A DNA stretch of 12,346 nucleotides, taken from Planctomycetota bacterium. GTDB lineage: Bacteria; Planctomycetota; UBA8742; SKZP01; JAIOTL01. The notes under the pieces are model-generated. The model was given only the letters and a program-made list of their open reading frames with translations. It did not search any database and had not been told where the DNA came from. Both the position numbers and the translations under genes were made by a program. Of this stretch, positions 1 to 6,496 are shown in pieces (the stretch's first letter is position 1; each line of letters begins with the position of its first letter). The stretch lies in NCBI GenBank assembly GCA_021106775.1, contig JAIOTL010000115.1, positions 1 to 12,346 on the forward strand, written 5' to 3'.

Positions 1-621
1 ATAATTGAAAATCTCATCCTCATTGAGGTATTCGAGATGATATCTAATTGCAACACGCTGATTAATTGAATCATCGGATTTTACGAATTTACGAAGTTCC
101 GGCTGCCCGATAAATACAAAAGTCATCGGATATTCTTCGAGTTCCCCAAGGTTTGTCAGATTCTTGATTTTCATCAATGAATCGTGTGAATATGACTGTG
201 CTTCATCAAGCATCACAACCAGAGATTTTTTCGGTTTGACAATATTTTTTACAAATACTTTTTCAAACGCTTTTGTGAGAATGTATTCGTCGAAAGTGTC
301 AAATTCAACACTACCTCCCGAAAGTTTGTCAATCAATTCAGCAAGCAGATGCTTGAATTCTGCATATGCATTAGGCAAATATATTACCATTCTATCGGGT
401 GAGGTGATTTGTTGTTGAAGCACCATTGACGTGATTGTCTTCCCCGCACCAATCTCACCGGTTAACATACCTAAATGTACATTACCTTGTTTAACTAAAT
501 ATATCATACGAGTAAGCGCTTCTTTATGCTTGCTCCCAGGAAAGAAAAATTGTGGATTCCTGGAATCATCAAAAGGAAACATTGAAAGTCCCCAGTATGC
601 AAGTGAATCATTCTGTGTCAT
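1..621 (-). CDS. ExeA/GspA-like AAA ATPase, N-terminal 207 codons (cut by window edge)
   Basis: This gene runs off the left edge, so only residues 1-207 are present. What is visible is a P-loop ATPase of the ExeA/GspA/MshM type. The Walker A motif is GEIGAGKT (residues 55-62). The Walker B motif is VVMLDEAQ (135-142). An IGQPEL segment (171-176) fits sensor 1, and INQRVAIRYHL (186-196) matches the conserved arginine-containing stretch of this family. The opening YWGLSMFPFDDSRNPQFFF is the usual family start. ExeA homologues use ATP to help assemble type II secretion or pilus machinery at the inner membrane, often through a C-terminal peptidoglycan-binding part, which would lie outside the window. 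The start ATG at 621-619 follows AGGGGG by 9 bases. Related ATPases also occur in transposition modules (TniB/IstB-like), but the IGQPEL and QRVAIRYHL motifs favour ExeA. The family call is good; the exact machine served is unknown. Confidence 0.85.
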   Translation of the reverse strand, partial: MTQNDSLAYWGLSMFPFDDSRNPQFFFPGSKHKEALTRMIYLVKQGNVHLGMLTGEIGAGKTITSMVLQQQITSPDRMVIYLPNAYAEFKHLLAELIDKLSGGSVEFDTFDEYILTKAFEKVFVKNIVKPKKSLVVMLDEAQSYSHDSLMKIKNLTNLGELEEYPMTFVFIGQPELRKFVKSDDSINQRVAIRYHLEYLNEDEIFNY

Positions 622-1015
622 CGGGTATTTCCCCCTATGTTAAATTAATCTTCTATCCTTGATGTCTGCTTCCCACAACAAAGACATCAGGAACCAAATG
701 TTAATTGACCTTTTGACAATGTTGTATAAAAAACAGGTTTATCTGTCTAAACACATATTGTTAAACTATTATATCGTAATATTTCATTCAAAAATTAAGC
801 TTGTTTGAAATAATTATTATTTGACGTTATAACTCCAACAATACTAACACTTACAAACAATCAAAATATTACAACAACTTTTCAACCAATAATATTCAAT
901 TGTATAAAAACACAATTCCTTTGTCATTATAACATAATAACACTTAATATCTTCTGATTTTACAACAAAATACTAGCTTTGTGAAAGATTAATGAATTCC
1001 AAATACTATTTGATT
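622..1015. other. AT-rich intergenic gap before the ATPase gene
   Basis: These 394 bases hold no convincing gene on either strand and no tRNA-like fold that I can see. The region is very AT-rich and lies between the stop of the acyl-CoA synthetase gene and the start of the ExeA-like gene, both on the minus strand. It must carry the promoter of the ATPase gene, but no single -35/-10 pair stands out. There is no GC-rich hairpin with a T-tract that would serve as an obvious terminator for the upstream gene. The one clear structure is the inverted repeat at 658-691, described separately. Confidence 0.6.
658..691 (-). promoter_or_regulatory. Inverted repeat in the leader of the ExeA-like gene
   Basis: CTTGATGTCT (658-667) pairs with AGACATCAGG (682-691). 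This gives a 10-base-pair stem, including one G-T pair, and a 14-base spacer. Seven pairs (GATGTCT/AGACATC) are perfect Watson-Crick matches. It ends 36 bases before the ATG of the ATPase gene, so it could be a transcription-factor operator or a hairpin in the 5' untranslated leader. It has no T-tract on the minus strand, so a terminator is unlikely. The function is inferred from position only. Confidence 0.4.
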
Positions 1016-3295
1016 TCATTTACGTATTTTCTGGGTCACAAACGTACTCATCGTCATCAACGCCTGGTCAATGTGCTTGAATACAGGAATTCCCGCATCT
1101 TCCATCATTTTGCGATACGGATCATAAAGATATCCACCTTCTACCACAGCAATAAGCGGTTTGGTTGATGACTTGAAAATCTTGATGATTTCATTGGGCA
1201 TCGAATCTGCACGACTAATATCCTCAACATGTCCTTCACCAGCTGGCAAAGTGTTCAGATAAGACGTAGGCGGAGTCGGGCTTGCAACAATTATGTCAAC
1301 GCCAGGATCGGCAACAACAGCTTTGATGATTTTTGCGAAATTTGCAGTATCACACAAAGGCGTTGTATCAATCGGATTATGCACATCAACGAACTCGCCA
1401 GGCAATGCTTCTTTGATTATGCTCTGAGTGTCTGCCGTAAAATTCGCAAGTTTCAGATTGCCCAGAAAATCACTCGCAACAGTTGCTTCAAAACCTGCAT
1501 TGCTTGCGATTCCGACGTTGTAGCCGTTAACATCTCTGTCAGCGAGAAGAATGAACATGTAAAGCAGGTCATCTAAATCTTCAAGCGACCTCGGCTCGAA
1601 AATCCCAAGTGCGTCAACCGTCTGCCTGAAAAGTTCGTAATTACCTGCAATTGCCGCTGTGTGAGACTGCGCAGCCTTTGCGCCGACATCCGTTCGGGCA
1701 GATTTCCACACCAGAATCTGCTTACCTTTTTTGCTCAGCTCTTTGCAAACTCGCGCAAACTTCCGCCCGTCATACTTTTTGAACCCTTCAATCACAACAC
1801 TGTAAAGGGCAACATTGTCGTCATTGCCCAAATACTCAAGGTAATCGGACACTGTGATGTCAATCTGATTACCGAAAGATATGCTGTAACGCGGTATTAT
1901 CCTGTTCTGAATCTTAGATTTCTGAAACGCCAGGAACGCGCCTGACTGACTTATCGACGCAAGTGTCTGCTTTTGGTTCTCACCCTGCGGAAACAGATAG
2001 GGTGGAAGGAAGAATGTGTCATAGTTTCCGGGTTTCGAGATAATACCGAGACAGTTCGGTCCGTTCACGAGCACGCCCTTGTCGTGCATGCTTCGGGAAT
2101 TCTTGATAATCTGCTCAAGTCTGCTCTGCAAATCTGAGCCAGCTTTGACCTCGCCGAAACCTCCGGTAATTATGACAAGGTTATGTACTTTGTTTTTTGT
2201 AACCAATGCTTCGATTATGCTTACTGTTTGCTCGCTTGCAGGTATTGTGAGGATTGCGATGTCAATGCCTTCGGGCAGTTCGTCAATGGTTTTGACGCAT
2301 TTTACTCCGAGAATTTCTGTTTCCTTTGGGTGCAGCACCCAGAGTTTTTCTTTCGGCGCACCGCTTTCAATGAGATTGTTCAAAATAATGTGCCCGGGAT
2401 TGCCACCCTTTGCTGAAACGCCGATAACAAGCGCACTTTGAGGGTCGAAAAGTTTTTCCAGCTTGTGCAACGGCTTGTCAGGACTGATTTCTTCTTTTGC
2501 GCTGAATCTTACCAACGCATCAACGGGACAGAGTTTGCCATTGTCTGAGATGAGTACAGGATTAAGCTCGAATTCTTCGAAAACGTAATCTTCACCGGTT
2601 TTAAGTTCGGGGTTTGTCGGCGCGAAAAATTCCGCAAGAAAAATCAGCTTTTTTAGAAGCGCCTTGATATCCGCTCTGTCAATGAGCTTCTGCTTGATTC
2701 GACCCTTCCCTTCTAGGATTTTTGTGAGGACGAAACTTTCAAGCATGTGCTCAAGCTGTTCATCAGTACTTTCCTCATCAAAAATACAGGTCGGACGCAA
2801 CACCAACGCTTTACCTGGCTTGAAATTCTTGCCGTAAAACTCCGTCAGGATTCCGCCGATACCCGATGCCAAAACCGGTCCGAACGCTTCGTCAAGCTTG
2901 AATGAAACGAGTAATTCGCGTCCTAGTTCTGGTTTATATTGTACGCGTTCGGTGAACAAAACACCGTCGAAACGCACGTTTGCCCTTGCTGCAGCATTCT
3001 TTATTTCATCAAACGCCTTTTTGATTTCTTCAGAATTATTTTCAGGAAACACTATGCCGCCAATGTCGCTTTTATGAAAACACTCACGTGAAACAAGCTT
3101 GGCAACGAGTTTATCACTTTTAATATCAACATTTTCCGGCAATTGCATGTAAACAGCATATTCAGGAGTCTCAATCTCAAGAGTATTCAGAATATCATAG
3201 ACTTCATGTTCAAAAAGCACTTTGCGGTTGTCAGCGACGGCATTTGCAAAGATTTTATTTATTGTATTAACTATTGTCATGTTGCCGGTTAGCAT
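1016..3295 (-). CDS. ADP-forming acyl-CoA (acetyl-CoA type) synthetase, single chain, ATP-grasp domain first
   Basis: The enzyme family converts acyl-CoA, ADP and phosphate to a free acid, CoA and ATP in the cytosol, a common energy-conserving step in fermentation. The 759-residue chain begins with an ATP-grasp (beta) part, about 20-270. It has HKSDIGG at 74-80 with the conserved His74, FGPVLASGIGG at 138-148 and ELNPVL at 243-248. A CoA-binding Rossmann part follows (VIGVSAKGGNPG, 290-301), then the ligase part with GPNCLGI (412-418), SQSGAF (449-454) and SHTAAIAGN (544-552). His545 is in the position of the phosphorylated histidine of the alpha subunit. Both phosphorelay histidines are therefore kept, so the enzyme is probably active. 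The order beta-alpha is the reverse of the usual fused alpha-beta chain. An in-frame TTG at 3301 lies only one base from AGGAG, so I place the start at ATG 3295, seven bases downstream of it. The acyl substrate (acetyl, propionyl, branched or aryl) cannot be told from sequence. Confidence 0.9.
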   Translation of the reverse strand: MLTGNMTIVNTINKIFANAVADNRKVLFEHEVYDILNTLEIETPEYAVYMQLPENVDIKSDKLVAKLVSRECFHKSDIGGIVFPENNSEEIKKAFDEIKNAAARANVRFDGVLFTERVQYKPELGRELLVSFKLDEAFGPVLASGIGGILTEFYGKNFKPGKALVLRPTCIFDEESTDEQLEHMLESFVLTKILEGKGRIKQKLIDRADIKALLKKLIFLAEFFAPTNPELKTGEDYVFEEFELNPVLISDNGKLCPVDALVRFSAKEEISPDKPLHKLEKLFDPQSALVIGVSAKGGNPGHIILNNLIESGAPKEKLWVLHPKETEILGVKCVKTIDELPEGIDIAILTIPASEQTVSIIEALVTKNKVHNLVIITGGFGEVKAGSDLQSRLEQIIKNSRSMHDKGVLVNGPNCLGIISKPGNYDTFFLPPYLFPQGENQKQTLASISQSGAFLAFQKSKIQNRIIPRYSISFGNQIDITVSDYLEYLGNDDNVALYSVVIEGFKKYDGRKFARVCKELSKKGKQILVWKSARTDVGAKAAQSHTAAIAGNYELFRQTVDALGIFEPRSLEDLDDLLYMFILLADRDVNGYNVGIASNAGFEATVASDFLGNLKLANFTADTQSIIKEALPGEFVDVHNPIDTTPLCDTANFAKIIKAVVADPGVDIIVASPTPPTSYLNTLPAGEGHVEDISRADSMPNEIIKIFKSSTKPLIAVVEGGYLYDPYRKMMEDAGIPVFKHIDQALMTMSTFVTQKIRK

Positions 3296-3302
3296 TGCCA
3301 AT

Positions 3303-3307
3303 CTCCT
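3303..3307 (-). promoter_or_regulatory. Ribosome binding site that decides the acyl-CoA synthetase start
   Basis: AGGAG on the minus strand lies 7 bases before ATG 3295 but only 1 base before the in-frame TTG at 3301, and 22 bases before the next ATG at 3280. The spacing supports ATG 3295 as the start. A possible -10 box TATAAC lies at 3352-3347, without a good -35 partner. Confidence 0.7.
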
Positions 3308-3445
3308 AAATATGTGAATGAATACACATTAACATGTAATTTTTTGGTTATAAGAAGAATTTTTGTCGAAATTCAGCCTATTGTTCCGCTCGTATATATG
3401 TGATTGTTGTTTATTTAGAAAATGTCCTTCTTTTATTGATATTGG

Positions 3446-3466
3446 CTTTTTCGCTCAAAAACCAAA
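3446..3466 (+). repeat. 21-base direct repeat, copy 1
   Basis: The 21 bases here (core TTTTTCGCTCAAAAACC) recur without a mismatch at 3626-3646, exactly 180 bases further on. The bases on either side differ. An exact match of this length is well beyond chance even in AT-rich DNA, so it reflects duplication or a shared repeat family. Confidence 0.85.
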
Positions 3467-3487
3467 AAAAACTTCGATGTTTTTCGC

Positions 3488-3580
3488 CACTAAGGGGCAC
3501 TAAGATTCACGAATAAACTAATATTTTTATAAATTTCTTCATCTTTTTTAATCCTTAGTGTTTCTTCGTGTAACTTCGTG
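3488..3580. repeat. Inverted pair of 10-base-period heptamer triads (CACTAAG / CTTAGTG-CTTCGTG)
   Basis: On the left, CACTAAG, CACTAAG and CACGAAT begin at 3488, 3498 and 3508. On the right, CTTAGTG, CTTCGTG and CTTCGTG begin at 3554, 3564 and 3574. Each triad has an exact 10-base period (7-base word plus 3-base spacer), and the right triad is close to the reverse complement of the left. The 39-base AT-rich middle separates them. A further CTTAGTG lies at 3683. Words of this kind are, from memory, common in gaps between genes in several bacterial groups; their function is not established. The two arms could fold as an imperfect hairpin in RNA. Confidence 0.7.
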
Positions 3581-3625
3581 GTAAAAAAATTCTTAAAAGA
3601 AGGCTCTAATCAGTTTCAAAGCTGT

Positions 3626-3646
3626 CTTTTTCGCTCAAAAACCAAA
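3626..3646 (+). repeat. 21-base direct repeat, copy 2
   Basis: Exact second copy of the repeat at 3446-3466. Both copies are followed, at different distances, by an AAAACTTCG word (within 3467-3475 and at 3670-3678) and a TTTTTCGC word (3480 and 3693). The two halves of the gap may therefore be diverged copies of one longer unit. Confidence 0.85.
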
Positions 3647-3729
3647 GTGTTTTTTTTCATAAACTCTTGAAAACTTCGTTTTCTTAGTGGTTTTTTTCGC
3701 GGAAGCTCCGAAAAAAGATTTCCTTTTTT

Positions 3730-4843
3730 CTACGCTTTTTCAAGTGATTTGCGCCAGCGATGATAGTTTTCGATAAAAATATCAATATCACCGTTTAAAA
3801 TGCTCGTTGGGTTATGACTTTCCACGTTTGTTCGATGGTCTTTCACCCGCGAGTCGTCAAGCACATAGCTGCGAATCTGACTACCCCACGAAATTTCACC
3901 TTTTTCGTTGTAGAGCTTTGCTGCTTCAGCTTCTTTTTTTGTTTTCTCAATTTGATAGAGCTTCGCTTTAAGCATTTTCATCGCCGTATCCTTGTTATGA
4001 TGCTGAGACCGTTCATTCTGACAGCTCACAACAACATTTGTCGGCAAATACGTGATGCGCACCGCTGATTCCGTCCGATTCACATGCTGACCACCTTTTC
4101 CCGAAGCACAAAACGTATCTATGCGCAAATCAGACGGGGCGATTTTGATGTTGATATCATCTTTTAATTCCGGCAGAATATCGACCGCAGCGAAGGATGT
4201 GTGCCTTCTGGAGTTGGCATCAAAAGGTGAAATCCGCACAAGCCGATGAACTCCACGCTCACCCTTGAGCAATCCGAACGCCAAATCACCTTTTACCAGA
4301 ATCTGCGCGTATTTTATTCCTCCCTCGTCATGTTTCTGCACATCGATAATTTCGTTTTTGAAACCTTTTCGCTCGGTGTACAGAAGAAACATGCGCAAAA
4401 GCATCTCAGCCCAGTCCTGTGCTTCCGTACCTCCTGAGCCAGCCTGGATTATCAAGAATGCATTGTTATGGTCATGCTCATCGTTGAACAACGTCAATAA
4501 TTCAAAATCCGTGAACTGCTTCTGTGCTGAACCAAGCATTTCCTCCGCTTCGTGAAGCATCGCTTCGTCTGTTTCATCTTCAGAGGCAAATTCAATTGCA
4601 ACCTGCAAGTCCGACACAACCGTACTTAAATCATTATATGCCTTTAGAATGCCCTTGAGTCCCTTGAGTTTGCTTATTTCCGCGTTTGCCTTGTTCTGTT
4701 CATCCCAGAAATCGGGTGCATTCATGCGTTTTTCTATTTCATCCTCTGCCTTCCGCATTCCATCTAAGTCAAAGAGACCTCCGCAAAGCGTCAAAATCCT
4801 TTTCTAAACTTTCGCTTTTCTTCACAATTTCCCACAATAGCAT
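3730..4843 (-). CDS. prfB: Peptide chain release factor 2, with programmed +1 frameshift
   Basis: RF2 recognises UGA and UAA stop codons and releases the finished peptide on the ribosome. The gene is read in two frames. ATG 4843 opens 24 sense codons ending CTT (4774-4772), then TGA (4771-4769). A +1 slip reads GAC (4770-4768) instead and continues to the TAG at 3732-3730. The joined protein is 370 residues, against 365 in E. coli. The stop-codon reading tripeptide SPF falls at 205-207 and the catalytic GGQ at 250-252, the same numbers as in E. coli. Residue 246 is Ala, the common bacterial form, rather than the Thr of E. coli K-12. The N-terminal helical domain includes APDFWDE. ATG 4843 follows AGGTGA by 5 bases. 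Taking the first ATG in the main frame (4794) would give a false, shortened start. It lies 105 bases after the CAP gene and probably has its own promoter. Confidence 0.96.
4768..4782 (-). promoter_or_regulatory. prfB: RF2 autoregulatory +1 frameshift site
   Basis: On the minus strand the sequence is GGAGG-TCT-CTT-TGA-C. This matches the known prfB site: an SD-like element (GGAGG, 4782-4778), three spacer bases, the slippery codon CTT, the in-frame stop TGA and a following C. In E. coli the same arrangement makes RF2 control its own level: scarce RF2 leaves TGA unread long enough for the ribosome to slip forward one base. The spacing is identical to the E. coli site. Recognition is from sequence; regulation here is by analogy. 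Confidence 0.95.
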
Positions 4844-4872
4844 CGCATTCACCTGTATTTAGAAAAATATGA

Positions 4873-4900
4873 GTTATATATCCTGATTGAGGGTTTACAA
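4873..4900 (-). promoter_or_regulatory. Possible promoter of prfB
   Basis: On the minus strand TTGTAA (4900-4895) and TATAAC (4878-4873) are separated by 16 bases, close to sigma-70 spacing. Transcription would start about 20-25 bases before the prfB ATG at 4843. The surrounding DNA is AT-rich, so chance matches are easy. Confidence 0.35.
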
Positions 4901-4948
4901 CAATTTTTGTGTATAAATCTTTGTACAAATGCAATTATAGATTTAAGC

Positions 4949-6469
4949 TTATTTGTCTCCAATTATCACACAACAAAAATTCCCTTCAATGCCAACACCA
5001 ATACTTTTATAATTCGGAAGAAGAATATTGCGATGCTTGGTCGGGTTAGATTGAAAATCGCTCAATATTTTCTTAACATCACCTTTATCACAAACATTTT
5101 CGCGAGCATTCTGAGATTTATATTTTACTTTGGCAAGACGCTCCATAAATGTTTCACCGAAAGGATGACCCTGAATTCTTGTTTGAGCAACACCTACTCT
5201 TTCCATATGTGCTGCATGTCCATCCGCTGCCAACCTTAGTTTTTCATCGGTTTTCAACGCTGAAAGACCAAGCATTACACGATAATAATTGATTGCGATG
5301 AAAAGCCTCAATTCTTTTTCTTTGGATGTTTCGTCAGTATCAGCAACGTTGTCGTATACAGCTTTACCGATTTTTTCCATCATAATTTTGTTAACGTGGC
5401 GTTTAAATTCCGCTTCCTTAAAGAATTTCTGCGATTTATCGATGAGACGAAACAGAACAAGATATTTTGTCGCAATTTTCTCAAGCTGAGTCTCAATTCT
5501 GCCTAATTCCTCATTAACCCATATTGACTTTACATCACTTACCGCTTCGCTAACCCATCTCTGACCACCTCCTGGTGGTGTTTTCTTTGAATCATTAGGA
5601 TATTTTTCAGTATCAAAGATTCTTTTCAACGCTTCTTCTCTTGCTTTTTCAAGTTGCTCCATCCTAAACTTGGATTTCTCGTCTTTAATCTGCTTCACCC
5701 GTTTTGTTGATTCACGCAAACCTTCAAGAAGAAACCTAAGCATGTCAATTCTTTCCTCGTCCGCATAAAGCTTTTGCATCAATTGAATAATGCTTTTTAA
5801 TGATGTGAATGTTTGGTCTCTTTTTTTACCGGGCTTAGATTTTGAGTAGGATATTACCGATTTTTCAAAACTCTTCAATTTCTTCTTAATCTTATCAGCA
5901 TTCTTAATTGCTTTCATTTGCTTAGTTGAAACAAGTCGGCATCGCTTGGGTCTGAGATCAAGCCATTCATAACCTTTTTCAGGTACTTCTTCACCAAGTT
6001 TTTTTGCCATATAACGCTCAATCTTTTTACGCAGCGTTTTCCATTTGCGAAAAAGTTCACCCAAAAACTCACCTGCCTGAACATCAAGCTGGTTGTCGTA
6101 CGCATAACTTGCCATAGCCCAATAATCACCAGGTTGACAAGAGTTAATGAGCCAGTAGAGCTCGCACATTACCCATGGTTTGATTTTCGACCATTTTACA
6201 GTAACCACTCTCTTCGATTTCCCAAGATATAAGTTTTCCTCATCAGCTTTGTATATTTGATGCACCGATCCTTTGTCGAACCAGTCAAGCAGGATTTCGT
6301 ACTTTACCAGATATTCCCCATTTTTACGGTTTATTGAATCTCGCAGATGTTCGTCAAGCTCAGCCTGAGAAAGTGGGTCAAATCTGGTTTTTTCATCGGA
6401 TAAAACAGTTGAGTCAAACATATTTATGAATGCTGCAACCAATAACAAAATCAGAAATGCATTCTTCAT
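4949..6469 (-). CDS. Secreted protein with C-terminal CAP/SCP domain and unrecognised N-terminal half
   Basis: The 506-residue protein starts with a likely Sec signal (MKN, then a hydrophobic run at 4-16) and no lipobox, so it should be exported. The last 120 residues (about 385-506) are a CAP/SCP domain. INYYRVMLGLSAL (393-405) is its usual first helix, and the cavity-type residues His435, Glu457 (in RENVC) and His479 (in HRNILL) are followed by SIGVGIEGNFCCVIIGD. Bacterial CAP domains are extracellular, and most have no known activity. The front half is not one I can name. It has a WSKIKPWV segment (93-100), a TPR-like stretch DYWAMASYAYDNQL (115-128), then a Lys/Glu-rich, probably helical or coiled-coil region (about 185-290) and a short PPGGG linker near 298. 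ATG 6469 follows AGGTGA by 3 bases. The gene begins 27 bases after the MFS gene, so the two are probably one operon. Confidence 0.8.
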   Translation of the reverse strand: MKNAFLILLLVAAFINMFDSTVLSDEKTRFDPLSQAELDEHLRDSINRKNGEYLVKYEILLDWFDKGSVHQIYKADEENLYLGKSKRVVTVKWSKIKPWVMCELYWLINSCQPGDYWAMASYAYDNQLDVQAGEFLGELFRKWKTLRKKIERYMAKKLGEEVPEKGYEWLDLRPKRCRLVSTKQMKAIKNADKIKKKLKSFEKSVISYSKSKPGKKRDQTFTSLKSIIQLMQKLYADEERIDMLRFLLEGLRESTKRVKQIKDEKSKFRMEQLEKAREEALKRIFDTEKYPNDSKKTPPGGGQRWVSEAVSDVKSIWVNEELGRIETQLEKIATKYLVLFRLIDKSQKFFKEAEFKRHVNKIMMEKIGKAVYDNVADTDETSKEKELRLFIAINYYRVMLGLSALKTDEKLRLAADGHAAHMERVGVAQTRIQGHPFGETFMERLAKVKYKSQNARENVCDKGDVKKILSDFQSNPTKHRNILLPNYKSIGVGIEGNFCCVIIGDK

Positions 6470-6496
6470 AATTCACCTACATATTAAAGAACAACA

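Larger units (their letters stand above)
3302..3729. other. Repeat-rich intergenic gap between prfB and the acyl-CoA synthetase gene
   Basis: About 430 bases with no supportable gene. The left part (3302-3430) is the leader and promoter area of the acyl-CoA synthetase gene. From about 3446 to 3720 the sequence is built from recurring words. TTTTTCGC occurs four times (3447, 3480, 3627, 3693), a 21-base direct repeat occurs twice, and CTTAGTG/CTTCGTG words appear in both orientations. A small hairpin (CGGA-AGC-TCCG, 3700-3710) flanked by T and A runs lies 20 bases past the prfB stop. It might help end prfB transcription but lacks a proper T-tract after the stem on the minus strand. Confidence 0.7.

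Noticed and set aside
1..621. Reading the ExeA-like ATPase as part of a transposon (TniB/IstB type)
   Set aside because: The IGQPEL and QRVAIRYHL motifs fit ExeA/GspA, and no transposase or terminal inverted repeat lies nearby. The missing C-terminus leaves a small doubt.
164..643. Two open frames on the plus strand at the left edge
   Set aside because: They are antisense to the ExeA-like ATPase, whose Walker motifs run in the minus-strand frame through the whole stretch.
1000..1012. Palindrome CAAATACTATTTG just after the acyl-CoA synthetase stop
   Set aside because: It is AT-rich with a one-base centre, so it cannot fold as a usable hairpin and is expected by chance in such DNA.
3296..3301. 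TTG start adding two residues to the acyl-CoA synthetase
   Set aside because: It is only one base from the AGGAG ribosome site; ATG 3295 has the normal 7-base spacing.
3692..3716. Hairpin after prfB as an intrinsic terminator
   Set aside because: The stem has only four GC-containing pairs, then a bulge and T-A pairs, and no T-tract follows the stem on the minus strand. It may still help termination but is not supportable as a terminator call.
4914..4932. TTTGTACAAA palindrome after the CAP gene as a terminator or operator
   Set aside because: It is short, has no loop and no T-tract, and lies in AT-rich sequence; chance is enough to explain it.
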